DNA of 64,000 nt from Gordionus sp. m RMFG-2023. Its lineage: Eukaryota; Nematomorpha; Gordioida; Chordodea; Parachordodidae. The notes beneath the pieces were generated by a model that had not been told where the DNA came from, ran no database searches, and saw only the letters and a program-made list of their open reading frames with translations. The translations under genes were made by a program, and so were the position numbers. Positions 25,601 through 36,221 of this stretch are shown here, piece after piece (position 1 is the stretch's first letter; every line of letters begins with the position of its first letter). Location of the stretch: assembly GCF_954871325.1 (NCBI RefSeq), contig NC_088779.1:24972869-25036868 (forward strand), read 5' to 3'.

Positions 25601-28600
25601 TATGCACCACGTATTATTCCCCCGATCAAATGGATACCACTTTGGACATCACCACGCCAGACACCTTGGAACAACGAGTACGGCATTTACCAACAACGAA
25701 TGGGACAAATTTCGCTGGCGATACGAACGTTAATGAATCTTCGCCCCAATTCTCAGATAACGCCAATCGATTTGCCAATCAAACTCAACCCATGATTTTT
25801 GTTCTCGACGCCACCGACCCTTCTAACGTATTGGATTATTTTTGTCTAAATCTGCAAAACTTTTCGCGTAAAACAGAGACTAGTAATAATAATAATAATA
25901 AATGCGATCATGATTGCCAAAGTATATTGTGCATCGCTTCTGTACCCGGAGTATCCGAAAACGAATATTTAGACCTTAAAAATAACGACAAAGATTATTT
26001 CGGCGAGACGAAACTGAGTGAAGACGCGAAAAGCGATCGTAATGTGAGTGGAGGTATTACGCGATTTTTTATTTTTCTTTTTATTCCTTAATTTTAGAGA
26101 CCCTGCAAACTCAATTTATTTTGGGCCGAGCTCTGGGATTTTTTTTTATAAAAAATATAATATTTCAAACTTATTTTCTATTTTAATGTTACGCATTAAT
26201 TATAAATATTCAGCAATAACTTGTAATAATTTAACAATGTTTATCTATTTTTTTCTTTCTATTACAAAATATGATATTAAAATGAATATTAATCTTAAAG
26301 TAAGAAAGAATCTTGATATTTTTTACAAAACTTTTCTTATTATTAAAATTAATTTTATAATGTAATATAGTCAATCAAGAAAAATAGGAATGAAATATAA
26401 AACATTAATATTTTCGAGATACGGGCTCATCCCATTTTATTGATGATACTAGTGTTGTATTGTTAATGTAACCAGTTATCTTTTTGAGGAACGCTAATTA
26501 TAAATAGTTACATTTTGAACATAACGATAGATAAATGTAACTAGTTACATTTACAATTTTTTTTTTATTCGAATGTATCTTAAATAAACAGTTTTGAATT
26601 ATTTTTATAAATATTTTTCAATCATATTGAAACTAAAATTTTTGTGATACTAATAATTGTTTTCCATCTTATAAGCTTCGCAATTTAATTTTAGGTAAAT
26701 TAAAAAAAACATTTTTATTTTAGATTTAGGTTTATCAAAACTTATTTCTTGTATTTAATTGTAAATTATATTAGCCAAACAAAATTAATATATTTTTTTA
26801 TAAAAATAAAATATATTTTGTATAGTATATGCATCATTATTTGTGAAAAATAAAAATTTATAGATATATACATGTCTTAAAGATTTAGCAAATCTGCGTT
26901 TTTAGCAAATCTTTACAATTGATTTGTAATTCCTACTTGAATATAGGTGTCTACCCTCTGTATAGCCGACAATTTTGTCGCGGACCTTTGAATTTGTACT
27001 ACACTTAATTGAACCCAAAGTTTTGGTGAAATTCCCTATAATTTACAGGGTAAGTACTCTATTTTTATAGATGCAGGACCCGCAAAATTAAATGTTTAAA
27101 AATTTAAAAAACGCGCCTTATATTTTATTTTTTTAAAAAATCTGCTAAAAAAAATAATTTGACATAAACAGTAAATGTTTCTTTCTTTTTTAAAAGTTGT
27201 TTTTGGTTTAACACATCGAGTAAGTCAAATAATTTACATAAGCTCATGAAAAAATTGAGATAATTATAATGTAACTATTTGATTTGAATAAATTGTAACT
27301 AGTTACATTTTGAATTAAATTAACGATGAAAGTGAAGCATAGTCAATTACTTTTAACAAGTGACTTTTAACACTAGATGTTAGTGATCTGCATCGGGCCT
27401 AATTTTTCAAGCCCGGCCCAAAATTTTTTTTAAAAAAGTTTTGCCGACCCGGTCCGAACCCGAATTTTTTTTTAAAAAATTTAACGGCTCGGCCCGGCCC
27501 GAATTTATTTAAATATAGAAATTAATTTTTGTAATTACTCAAAATTAAAGACATATGTTATATGGCGTTTAGTTTCAATAAATAAAATCAAAAATTTTTA
27601 TTTTATATAAAAAATTCAATATAAAATTGATAAATTAAAATATATTTAAAAAAAATTCCAAAATCCGACTCGACCCGGCCCGAACCCGATTAGAATTAGG
27701 CCCGAGCCAGGTAGAAGCCCGTTCAGGCCGGGCCGGATACGGGCCGGGCCTATCTTTGCAGATCTACTAGATGTGACTTTACAGGACTCTAAAAAACATC
27801 ATTATTTTTAAATATATTTTCTTTATTCAAATTTATTATTTTGTTTTTTCATTGTTTAAATCATCACATTTCCCACTTTTAATTTGTGGTGGGTCTATTA
27901 TCGATCGAGATTCCGGTATCCACCTGCTCCAAGCGTGCCTCTTGCAGTTAACCGGAATAGTTGATATACCTTGATTTTAGTGACTATTTTTTTTCCGTTC
28001 GCAGTGTTTTTCTGTTAATTGTTAAATCTTCTAGCATTTCTATTCTAATTTTGATTTCGTCTGATATTTCTAGTTATGACGTATCTCTTACGTAACATGA
28101 TGGTACATCTGCGCATTTATTTTAATTTTCCCTCGATTAGTAACGTTTAGGACGCATAAGTAGTAAAAACATGATATAGTCACCGATAATAGACCCTAAA
28201 AGAAATGTGGTACTACTACAGAAGTTTCGAAAATATTAGCTTATTTAAGGTAAAGGGGAAGTGTAATGATTAAAATTTATGAGCTTCTTGAACAAATTAT
28301 ATTATAGGGAATCTATCTATGGTTGTTATAAACCAAAATACCAACGTTAACATTTCGAACGACCCTCAAAACCAAGATAAACATTTTTATCGGCAGCGTG
28401 AAAATAACGATGATGACGAAATAATTTCTTCACCTTTAGAAGAAGCCGATAAAATGAATACATTACTCCCTACTATGTGGATAGGATTTCAGAATGGATT
28501 GTAAACAAAAAAATTTTTTTTTTTAAAATTTATTTTAATAAATGTTCGTAATTAATTTAGTATTTTATGACTTAATTAAATATTTTTTTTTAAAAAAATA

Positions 28601-31600
28601 TATAAAAAGAATTTCCATTCATTCCTCTATATCGGAATGGAACAAGCCTTTAAAAATCATACCACTGCAGAATTCTGTGTTCTCCATTTTGCATTTTTGC
28701 GGAAAAGTTTACGCGGGTCTGGCTAATGCCACTATCGCCGTGTTCGAAAGAAATTTAGGTCTTCTTTATACACGCAATATAATTACTCTACTTTTTATTT
28801 TAGAAAATCTGGAAAATAATTATTTATATATTTAGAGGGAAAAAAAGCCAAATATTATTAGGGAGAAACAAAAAAAATGGGGAGAATTTTCGTTCTCAAT
28901 GTATAGCTGTTAATATTTTTTTGTTCTCGTGAGTACTATTAGTAATTATGTTAGTATATATCCTAAAATATTATATTTTTTTTGAACACTTCGACTAAAC
29001 TTAGAAGCAACATTTATATTCCCGATTAATTTTATTATCAGCGAATTTGCAACACACGATTAGATTTTTTTTTTTCTGTAAAAATATTTATTATTATAAA
29101 TTTGATGATTTTACTTATGCTTTCGTAATTAGAGGGACACTGGGACACCTCAAGATATATGGAATTAAATCTGGATCCTCAGTTTACGGGATCTATCAAG
29201 TGCATTATCTCCGTTTGTGACAGGTACATATGGGCCTGTCGACTCAACACTATTCACGTCATTGATCCTTCAACCTTAAAAATTTTGGTTTTTTTAAATA
29301 AAATGAAAAGAATTAATATATATTTTCTCCTATTAAATCTTGTTAGGCAGAGGATGATTTTTTTTTAAAACCAATTTAAGTTACCTTATTTTGTTTGTAA
29401 AAATAATACTATTATTATAATCGCATGATTATACTCACTAATGATTTGTCCTAATGGCTTATTTTTTTAAAGTCAAAACTTGGCTTATTATTATTTTGTA
29501 TCTTATAACGTGTGACCTCAATTATTTTTGTTTCTAAAATAAGTTAAAAAATGATTGGCATCAATGTTAATTTTTTTTAGGAGACATGTGCCATCATTTG
29601 TCTTCGTTCCTTAAAATAAAAGATTCCCAAAATCTGTTTCTTACTCCGCATATTTACAATTAGCACGAATTCCCAGCGAAGTATACAAAATATGCTGTAT
29701 TTTTATTTATTTTGCCGCTAATTCGCGCTAACTGTGATTGCAGGGTTGTACTAACTTATTTAACTTGCATTCCTTCTCAATTTTTATATACTTAAATATA
29801 TCATTCTCTTGGCTTTATTTTATTTTCATACAATTTTTTTTTTAAAGCGTGAATTCTCTTGCGACGTTCGCGACGAAAATCACGCTAGTTCAATGGTATG
29901 GTGTGGTGGCGTAGGCGTTTGGGTCACTCTCAGAATGAACGCCTGCCTTTCCTTGTTCCACGCCCTTACTTGTTCCCTCCTAACCAGGATTGATTTGCAA
30001 ACCTTCCTGCTCGATACTATTTCCGGTTTTTTAAAATACCTATACCAAAAATAATAGTGTAGTATAAGTTATAACATTAATAAAGAAAGAAAGAAAAAAA
30101 AAGAAATAAAAGAAAGAGAGAAATTATGTCTTTAAAATTTGTAAAAATAATACTCAATGAATCATTATTTATATATATATAAATAGAATTATTATAATGT
30201 GAATATTTTTTTGGAAGGTTAGCTTGATTTGAAAAGTATTCAAATAAATTAATCACGATAAAAATAATAAAATAGAAATATTGGTTATACCAAAATTCTT
30301 ATTTGTCTTTCTTCGTGAATTAAAGATTGTACAATATATCACCTATCTGGGGGTTCCTATTTTTTTTTAAAAAAAGAAAGAAATCCTCCGCCCTTTCATT
30401 AAATTGATAAAATTTTCAAATTTTTTTCGGTATATGTATTTAAAAAAAGAGAAAGAAACATCCTGCGCATTTTCCCATTTTGACCGAATAACTACGCTTT
30501 CCGTGTCTTGCCATAGGCTTTGGGTAGGAACAGCCAAAGGGACCATCGTTTCTATTCCCTTCTCTCAGCCAGGTTTAATTAATTAATTTTTTTTAAACGA
30601 TATATTTCCTCAGGCAATTTTTATGTTGCCTTGGGTCACATTTTTAAGGAGTCTGATTAATTTTCCGGTAATCGTTAATGTGTCTCCCTCCCAAAAGATT
30701 ACTGGATTCCTTTTAATTTGACTCTATCAAATTTCATAATTTAAATTTTTTTTAAATATAATAGTTACTTTTTATTTTTATTAAATAAATTCACTCTTCC
30801 AATAAAAAGCAAATACGCCCTCTATTATTCCCAATTCAGCTCATTCAGTGACAGTCGATTCTATGACTTCTTCAATTTTCCCCGAAAATAATTTTGTCCC
30901 CTATTGCAAACTCGCCGACGCTCAATTTTCGTTTCACGGACACAAAGAGGCCGTCAAATTTTTAATCACCGTTCCATGTGGTTTTTTATGTTTATATTAA
31001 TTTATTCCTTCTTTATGCATATCTTTTTTATTTGTAACTTCCTGATATAAAATATCGTTTTAAGATTGGATGGTCACGTGCAAGTAGCCCATGTCATGTA
31101 GTATTACAAAATAATATTATAATTTTGCCATGATAGACATATAATCAATAATGATAAATTAATCAAGACCTTCGAACACGGATTTGGGACTCTTTTTAAA
31201 AACTCATTACCAAATATCGGCCCGAAAATATTTCGAGTTACGAACCCGGACTTGATTTTTCCCTGGGTCCGGGTCCAGCCAGACCCAATTCAGGAATTTT
31301 TATTCATTTGTGATTGATTATATTAGATAACAAAAATAAATATATAATAGGGATATAACTGTCCATCATCATCCTATAAAGTTTGGGATATTTACAAGTA
31401 ATGTCTATTTATAAATGATCTGGACAGGTCCTCATTTATTAAAAATATTTCTAACTTGGACCCGAACCAAATCTGACGAAATTTTTCATTTTTTTAAAAA
31501 ATTTACTGTTTTTTAAAAAAAATAATATCTTCTGCTTTTTTAACAAAAATATTAATCTAGCCGATACCGAAGACTCCAAAGCATCATCTGCTCCATCATC

Positions 31601-33864
31601 TCATCACTACCTTATAGTTTCTGGGGGTGAGGGCTATGTAGATTACAGAAATGGTATGATAAAATAAAACCTTACTAAAATTATTTTATTTTTCCTATCT
31701 TTTCAAACATTTCAAATGTTTATCCGAGTTCAACCCATGTTAACCGTTATTATTTAATGAGCCTAACCCGAACCTGAACCATTAAAGAATTGGCCACCTT
31801 TACCTGAACCAAACCTCTAAAAATACATGTGAATCGGGTTGGATCTTTTGATATTTTAACTATTTTAAAAATTATTAATAATTTTTGACAGATAAATCAG
31901 AAATTATACTTGAATATTTTGTATAGTGCTATTTGGCGGTGCCAGCTGTCCAAGTTAGCAATCTTCCTTCTTATTGATATAATTTTACAGACGAGAACGT
32001 CGAAAATATTTTGTATACTGCTCAATACTATTCTTTGGAGAACAGCGATAAAATATTTTTAAAAAAAATATTCTTTTTTACATAATCTTAATACGCTGAA
32101 GTTTGAACTGGGGTTTATAGGTTCGAACTGATATTATTTTTTATTAACCGATCTTCACTCTTGAACCGTTAATCTGTACCGATCTTATGATTGTTTTTTA
32201 TAAAAAAAAATAAGCAATAAATTATGAGAGATTTTGTATTAAAATATTTTGGCCTATTCAAAGGCACATTTAGGTCCAACATCTCAAGAGATTAAAGTTC
32301 ACCAGTTAAAATTTCTTATAGTCTGTTTATAACGTGATTAGAAATTTGACAGGTTATTAATAAAAATCAGTTCGAAAATTTATTTTTTGAAGAACTTAGA
32401 TTTTTGATCAAATTTTACCCCAAAATCTTTTATAAGTAAATCTTTTACAATTTTCATGCATTAAAAATCTTTCAAGATGAAATAAAAAATTTAATAAAAT
32501 AATCTACAAAGATTTTTGCTCAATTTTTTTAAAAAAAAATGATTTAAAATTTTTATAAAATTAATGAAATTTTTATAAAATTAATGAAATTTTTATAAAA
32601 TTAATGAAATTTTTATAAAATTAATGAAATTTTTATAAAATTAATGAAATTTTTATAAAATTAATGAAATTTTTATAAAATTAATGAAATTTTATTAAAA
32701 CCAATTTTTAATATATAATTACTTAAGCCCATTCTTTAATTAACTATAACCTATTCCTCTTTTAATCCTATTCCTTAATTCATTTACCTTTTTTTAAAAA
32801 AATTATGCTGAATTCAAAGTAAACATTTATTCTTAAGCTTGCGCTATTGCACGTTATAGAAATCACAGCTGATTCTTCAATATGAATACCTATTTATTGG
32901 CTTGATTTTGTAATTAACGCAGCATTAAATAACTCACCCCATAAGCATAATGTCATGAATGAGGTGGCAAGACGTATTTGATAATTTTTGAAAATATGTA
33001 TTCGCGTGTATAATAATTAAATTTTGCAGGATCATTATGAAACTGTATTTTAATATTTTGCTTTATTTAATTTTTAGATATAGGAATTAAATTTGGCAAG
33101 ATCATTGTGAAATTGTATTTTAATTTTTGTTGATATTCTATTTTTAGATGTAAGAATTAAATTTTGCAGGAACATTATGAAATTGTATTTATGCGCTTCC
33201 CTATAAAAGGGAAGCGAAATATTGAAAAAATTAATTATATTTTTTTTTATTATTGTGAATTAAAATATTTGTATTTATTCTGCATTGAATAAATTGAAAT
33301 TAGTCAAATTTTGTTTCGGGAGGAGATCCGTAAAATAAATAAGAGTAAATTAGGTAAGCAGCTGTCACAACGTCAATACATAACACGTTTACTATTTCGC
33401 CCTTATATATATATATATATATACTCCATTCAATTAATAAATTTCCATCATATAAACATTCCTTAAGTTGAGCTACCATTAAAATGATTTAATAGAAATA
33501 ATAGATTTATATATTTAAACCATAAAATTTATAATATATTAAATGTATATTTTTTGTATATATTATAGATAATGCCGAATCAAACGAAAACTCATTCATA
33601 GGCACTGAAGTACGCGCAAACGATTCTTTTAAAAATGCTTCTGAAAGCCCTAAACAGGAATCAAATATCGATCCCCTGCATTCACAGACAGATGATAGCA
33701 AATTAGAGAATTTTATTCAAACCAATTTAAATCATTCTTATATGCATGATAGTGGACACCGTAAAATGTGGACTCAAAATCGTCTTCCCAGGAGCCGATC
33801 TTTGTATCCTCTTGGGAGAAAGGAAACACCTCATTTGATCGTTTGGAGAATGGATGATATCTGA
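10873..33864 (+). CDS. JIP3: JNK-interacting protein 3/4 (Sunday driver/UNC-16) scaffold, whole gene
   Basis: A motor adaptor and JNK-pathway scaffold that, in known family members, links kinesin-1 and dynein-dynactin to vesicles and binds small GTPases. I place 26 exons: 10873-11157, 11533-11653, 12334-12404, 15614-15714, 16745-16808, 18425-18507, 18665-18688, 18819-18836, 19093-19150, 19437-19493, 19726-19879, 21752-22005, 22276-22425, 23489-23617, 24048-24171, 24769-24861, 25142-25330, 25522-26053, 28308-28500, 28610-28758, 29133-29287, 29848-30025, 30450-30572, 30810-30980, 31561-31653, 33569-33864. They encode about 1288 residues, close to the family's usual 1300. All junctions agree in phase except exon 3 to 4, where a short exon must be missing. 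Order: RH1, coiled coil, LZII, RH2, conserved middle, beta-propeller, C-terminal HLIVW. Whether it is closer to JIP3 or JIP4 cannot be told; invertebrates usually have one ancestral gene. Confidence 0.93.
11669..11917. mobile_element. Inverted-repeat element, TAGTTGGGTAATGG family
   Basis: The left end TAGTTGGGTAATGGCT is mirrored by the right end ATTATCCAACTA. An internal segment with TTTTAGCC and CAAATAATAGTAATTA is shared with a partial copy near 17280-17365 and, more weakly, with 57226-57355. No clear target duplication was found. It lies in JIP intron 2. Confidence 0.5.
12906..13080. mobile_element. Fragment of the CAGAGTTGTTAAA hAT family
   Basis: The first 45 or so bases (CAGAGTTCTTAAAAGATAC, then TAATGTATCTAGATA) match the right terminus of the hAT element at 61272-62260 in reverse orientation. 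A further ATACATTTTTAC/TATCTCGATACG stretch follows. The far end was not identified, so this is a truncated copy. Confidence 0.5.
13282..13502. mobile_element. hAT MITE, TAGTGTTGTTAA family
   Basis: Both ends carry TAGTGTTGTTAA with the inner GGCTCGTTTT/AACGAGCC arms. The 8-bp duplication GACGACAG is perfect (13274-13281 and 13503-13510). It sits in JIP intron 3 and is about the same length as the copy at 8671-8892. Confidence 0.9.
14881..15102. mobile_element. Short long-TIR element with an 11-bp flanking repeat
   Basis: The ends TAGGTTCG... and, reverse-complemented, TAGGTACCG... continue into shared CTAAAACAAAAATCGC / CTAAAATAAAAATCGC and AAAATTGGG. Direct repeats AACTTCCGGGA (14870-14880) and AACTTCCGAGA (15103-15113) flank the element at 10 of 11 positions. 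That length fits Mutator-like elements better than hAT, but the element is non-coding and the call is tentative. Confidence 0.5.
15307..15497. mobile_element. Inverted-repeat element (MITE), superfamily unknown
   Basis: ATCCGATCTGACACGAATTA and CAGCTGAT on the left are mirrored on the right by ATCAGCTG, TTAAATTGTGTCGGATCGGA. The arms are about 35 bases; the interior also shows TTTCTTTATTAAGAT/TTTTTAATAAAGAAAA inversion. No firm target duplication. It lies about 115 bases upstream of JIP exon 4. Confidence 0.5.
15614..18836 (+). CDS. JIP3: JIP exons 4-8: low-complexity linker with two microexons
   Basis: Five short exons join in phase to give an acidic, Ser/Asn-rich linker: [19 protein letters not shown] (15614-15714), [17 protein letters not shown] (16745-16808), [19 protein letters not shown] (18425-18507), EEQSVRSF (24-base microexon 18665-18688) and ASDHIF (18-base microexon 18819-18836). 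The linker sits where vertebrate proteins have a poorly conserved Ser-rich region before LZII. The last microexon has a weak acceptor: no pyrimidine tract, and an open reading upstream. It is the least certain of the set. The assignments rest on phase agreement rather than sequence similarity. Confidence 0.65.
16405..16635. mobile_element. Inverted-repeat element with TGTCCTGGTT ends
   Basis: TGTGTCCTGGTTCG at 16405-16420 is mirrored by CTAACCAGGATACA near 16620. Just inside the left arm is a perfect small hairpin, GCTAAACAGC-CA-GCTGTTTAGC. The same left motif (GTGTCCTGGTTCG) recurs at about 58847 in an ErbB intron, so it is a dispersed family. It lies just upstream of JIP exon 5. Confidence 0.4.
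19093..19879 (+). CDS. JIP3: JIP exons 9-11: LZII coiled coil
   Basis: Exon 9 reads [18 protein letters not shown] and exon 10 [18 protein letters not shown], which closely match the most conserved coiled coil of JIP3/4 (GREVENLILENTQLLETK, then NALNIVKNDLIAKVDELT). This region in the family forms the leucine zipper that binds kinesin light chain, ARF6 and dynein light intermediate chain. Exon 11 extends the helix ([17 protein letters not shown], then [14 protein letters not shown]) and ends with an acidic VDDSDE. Junction phases are 1-2-2-0. A long (GAAA)n tract starts about 20 bases after the exon 10 donor. Confidence 0.93.
19515..19645. repeat. (GAAA)n microsatellite
   Basis: About 27 GAAA units, nearly pure, with a slightly interrupted 3' edge. 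It starts about 20 bases downstream of the JIP exon 10 donor. On the coding strand it puts a very long purine tract into the intron. Confidence 0.95.
20393..21222. mobile_element. hAT-like non-autonomous element, TAAAGGTAGCAC ends
   Basis: The left end TAAAGGTAGCACGCT is mirrored by AGTGTGCTACCTTTA at the right. The body is about 830 bases without recognisable transposase. The flanking 8-mers do not match convincingly, so the insertion is old. It occupies JIP intron 11. Confidence 0.5.
21752..22425 (+). CDS. JIP3: JIP exons 12-13: RH2 domain and following linker
   Basis: Exon 12 encodes [20 protein letters not shown], then [18 protein letters not shown], an excellent match to the RH2 domain, which binds RILPL2 or phosphorylated Rab GTPases in related proteins. 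It begins at an A-rich acceptor (TTAAAAAAG ending at 21751). A basic, Ser/Arg-rich stretch follows, then TIWGL, which joins across the intron to FFSQLFGAP and [17 protein letters not shown] in exon 13. This mirrors the family motif IWQFFSRLF followed by LKYN. Confidence 0.93.
23489..26053 (+). CDS. JIP3: JIP exons 14-18: conserved middle and start of the propeller
   Basis: Exon 14 (23489-23617) has [20 protein letters not shown]. Exon 15 (24048-24171) has [11 protein letters not shown], the family's VQAFGWSLP motif. Exon 16 (24769-24861) has [11 protein letters not shown], matching LPVPVYLRPL. Exon 17 (25142-25330) has [16 protein letters not shown] and GASVFY. Exon 18 (25522-26053) has [12 protein letters not shown] and [15 protein letters not shown], matching LVWICTSTHS and [15 protein letters not shown]. 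Between these, the fly and vertebrate proteins are shorter: here there is an Asn/Thr-rich insertion of about 50 residues including an Asn repeat. All phases agree. Confidence 0.93.
23838..23934. repeat. Short imperfect hairpin element
   Basis: GTCAACGGTTCAGGTTCGAA and ACAACAAACC on the left pair with GGTTTGTGGAACAATTTGAA and CCTTAACAGGTGAC on the right. It is about 100 bases with a small loop, in JIP intron 14. It could be a tiny MITE. Confidence 0.4.
26450..27375. mobile_element. hAT-type non-autonomous element in JIP intron 18
   Basis: The left end is TAGTGTTGTATTGTTAATG and the right end TGACTTTTAACACTA. Sub-terminal AACTAGTTACATTT words occur in both arms. The flanks GATGATAC and, after removing the adjoining younger element, GATGTGAC agree at 6 of 8 positions. 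No coding sequence. It is older than the element at 27381, which inserted at its right edge. Confidence 0.65.
27381..27766. mobile_element. GGGCC-rich hAT-type MITE
   Basis: The ends are TAGTGATCTGCATCGGGCC and GGCCTATCTTTGCAGATCTA. A perfect 8-bp duplication CTAGATGT lies at 27373-27380 and 27767-27774. The left copy of the duplication overlaps the last bases of the 26450-27375 element, giving the order of insertion. The arms contain repeated CCCGGCCCGAACCCG words, strikingly GC-rich for this genome. Relatives lie near 23145-23450, 34242-34470, 44015-44195 and 53582-53864. Confidence 0.88.
28308..30980 (+). CDS. JIP3: JIP exons 19-24: C-terminal WD40-like beta-propeller
   Basis: Six exons carry the blades: [12 protein letters not shown] (28308-28500), [20 protein letters not shown] (28610-28758), [13 protein letters not shown] and [16 protein letters not shown] (29133-29287), [16 protein letters not shown] (29848-30025), [19 protein letters not shown] (30450-30572), and [20 protein letters not shown] (30810-30980). 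Each aligns in order with vertebrate JIP4, for example TMWLGAQNG, WCGYRNKIYVVQP, RLWVGTGNG and FIPYCSMAHAQLCFHGH. Several acceptors here (28609, 29847, 30449, 30809) are AAAAAG or TTTAAAG rather than pyrimidine-AG. Confidence 0.93.
31561..33864 (+). CDS. JIP3: JIP exons 25-26 and stop
   Basis: Exon 25 (31561-31653) carries [17 protein letters not shown], the conserved LVISGGEGYIDFR blade. Exon 26 (33569-33864) adds a Ser/Asn-rich tail of about 75 residues, then [12 protein letters not shown] and a TGA, matching the family ending SHLIVWQV. The tail is longer than in vertebrates. A candidate poly(A) signal AATAAA lies at 34026-34031. The intron between these exons holds the 20-bp and 70-bp tandem repeats. 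Confidence 0.92.
32547..32700. repeat. Perfect 20-bp tandem array
   Basis: The unit TTTTATAAAATTAATGAAAT repeats about seven times without change between 32551 and 32690, followed by a decayed copy. It lies in the last JIP intron. Perfect identity means recent expansion. Confidence 0.95.
33016..33192. repeat. About 70-bp tandem repeat, 2.5 copies
   Basis: The block starting AATTAAATTTTGCAGGATCA and continuing through TTATGAAACTGTATTTTAAT occurs three times with modest divergence, the last copy being partial. The units contain TTTTTAG words that resemble splice acceptors. It is non-coding, in the last JIP intron. Confidence 0.75.
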
Positions 33865-34476
33865 ATAATATATTTATTATAAATTTTCTATAATTAAATT
33901 ATCATTCCCTATATAAAAGCATAAAATTTAACGAGAAGAATCATAATTATATCTATATATATATCTTAAATCAAAATTCGTTTTATAAAAATTGACATTT
34001 TGTTTTGATATTTGTTTAAAAATGAAATAAATCTCGGGGTCAAATTTTGCTTAGAAGAATTTTTTTTTTATATATTTTATTTCTCTACTTATTAATTTAT
34101 ACATACATAATAATGTATTAAATAATTAGTAATATATAATTAATAATGTTATATTTATATAACTAATATATGATATATTTATTAATATTTATTTAAATAA
34201 AATAGAAATGGACTTTTATATTATTAACATAGGTATTACAGGTCTGTAAAGCCCGACCCGATATCCGTGCGTCTGGGGAAATTTTTTTGGGCCAGACTGT
34301 GCAAAATTTTTTTTGAAATGTATATTTTATGTAAATCATAAATGATAAAATATAATGGGTTTAATTTAAGCACTCCCCAAATATTATAGATAGTTGTTTA
34401 TTTTGGCGTTCAACAACATATATTTCAGATTTAGTCAGGCCAGGCCTGAAAATTTTGTTATTTGCATACCTTTAAT
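33865..34476. other. JIP 3' flank
   Basis: AT-rich, with a candidate poly(A) signal at 34026. A degenerate GGGCC-type MITE occupies about 34242-34470 (AGGTCTGTAAAGCCCGACCC to GGCCAGGCCTG, ending in TTTGCATACCT). No gene seen. Confidence 0.4.
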
Positions 34477-35227
34477 TAGGCCTATGCAAAAACGAATACT
34501 AATCGAATAGTGTATTATTCAACGAATATAATAATTTACTACTCGTATTTGTATGAATAATAAAATTTACTATTTGTATTCGGAATTATTCGAATAATTC
34601 CTTTTTTAAAATATAATAATGCAAAGAATATGGGTGGTGACTATATGGTGCGAAGTTCGAGTCAGTAAAAATATATTTTATTAACTAATTTCTTTTTCTT
34701 ATCTTAAGGTATTTATACCTTTTCTAAAATATAAATTAGAATATAAAACAAAATACAAAAAAGTAAAATAATATATAAAAAAGTAAGGTTACGCCGTTTA
34801 TAAAATAAAATTAGATTATAACAAAAATAATAAAAGTTCAAATGCAAAAAACAAAAAATAAGATAAAGGAATAACGCAACATTCTCCCTCTTCTGATAAT
34901 TTCATCGGAGAAGTCATAGAGAGTTTGTTGTTCAAAGTGGTTTATAATTTTGGTAATCAAGTTGTATCACAAATCATCATAACGTTGGCTTGTCCAATCT
35001 TTGGTTTGTATAAATCGATTTTGCACGTTGTTTTGTTTAATCACAAGCTTGATATCCATATAATTGTCTCCATTAATCATAGCTTGTTTGATCGTACTCA
35101 ATTGTTAATTATCATTTTTCCAGTTGAATATTGGAATTTGGAATAAATCAGAATATGTAATTTGGAATAGTTGATCAAATCAAATATATGAATAATATGC
35201 ACGAATAAAATTTTGAATTTCGGAACA

Positions 35228-35345
35228 ATAAAATATGTAATAAGGAATGATAAAATATGTAATAAGGAATGATAATTTATGTAATAAGGAATGATATTTA
35301 TGTAATAAGGAATAAAATTTTAATCCAGAATAAGGAATGATAAAT
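35228..35345. repeat. Minisatellite of about 23 bp
   Basis: Words of the form TATGTAATAAGGAATGATA recur about five times with small length changes. It is internal to the LTR retroelement. Confidence 0.75.
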
Positions 35346-36221
35346 TATAATGATTATTATATTATTTTTTAGGTATTAAGTTAATCATAACGTTTTATAC
35401 TTTTAGCGTTTTATGCGTTTTATATTTTTAGCGTTTTATATTTTATAAGCGTTTAATTTTTCGTGTTTTAGTGTTTAATTAAATTTTTGTTTATTTTCTA
35501 TCTCCCAGGTTAAAATATGCAAATAAAATATTATTCACATTTCCCTCTTTAAATAAAATTTTAAATTTCACACCCTAATTTTAATTCAAAAAAAAAATTC
35601 TTCATAAGATAGTTTTGAAAATTCACCACATAATTTAAATATATTTTTCTAAAATGAATGTTTTTTTTACATAACTTTTTGTCTTCAAAGCTTTTAATTT
35701 CAAAAACTTTTTATCATATTAAGTATTACTTTAAGGGTTATTTAAATCAATCCCTTTTAATTCATATGTTTTAATTACATTTTAACATATTTAAAATTAA
35801 GTTTTATCTTCTTGTTTAGGATTTTTAATATTTTTAATTATATTTAAGAATTCATCTTTAGGTTTATGTTAATTTACAACAATTGGTCATCATTCAAGAA
35901 ATCAAAAAATATCAATATTATCCATTATGATTTTACATTTTAGTAATTTTAAAAATTTATAACATGCCTTTATCCTGGCATAAAATTTTAATTTATAATA
36001 CTTCTTACGTGGATTAGAATAATAAGTAAAACCATCATTGGTCTCACAAAATAGAATTCATAACCTATCGTTCAACTTCCATATCAGTTCTTCCTAGGTT
36101 GTCACATTAGGTTAGGTGCTGGCTATTATATTCCAGTCCAACATCCAGAGCCGGGACACCATAAAGAAAGAAGCTTTTTGCATGAAAGAACGTACTAAGG
36201 TTTGATTCTTGGTCATCTCAG

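Noticed and set aside
25503-25733. Open frame overlapping JIP exon 18 in another frame
   Set aside because: The frame giving [10 protein letters not shown] and ILCIASVPG matches JIP; this one is its shadow.
28542-28835. Start of a 97-residue ORF at 28542
   Set aside because: Its first third is intron; the JIP exon begins at 28610 and ends at the 28759 donor.
31134-31860. Possible element from ACCCGAACC-rich stretches in JIP introns 24 and 25
   Set aside because: Similar words recur, but no terminal inverted repeats or flanking duplication could be shown.
33507-33701. Minus-strand ORF over the last JIP exon
   Set aside because: It is antisense to confirmed coding sequence and has no recognisable features.
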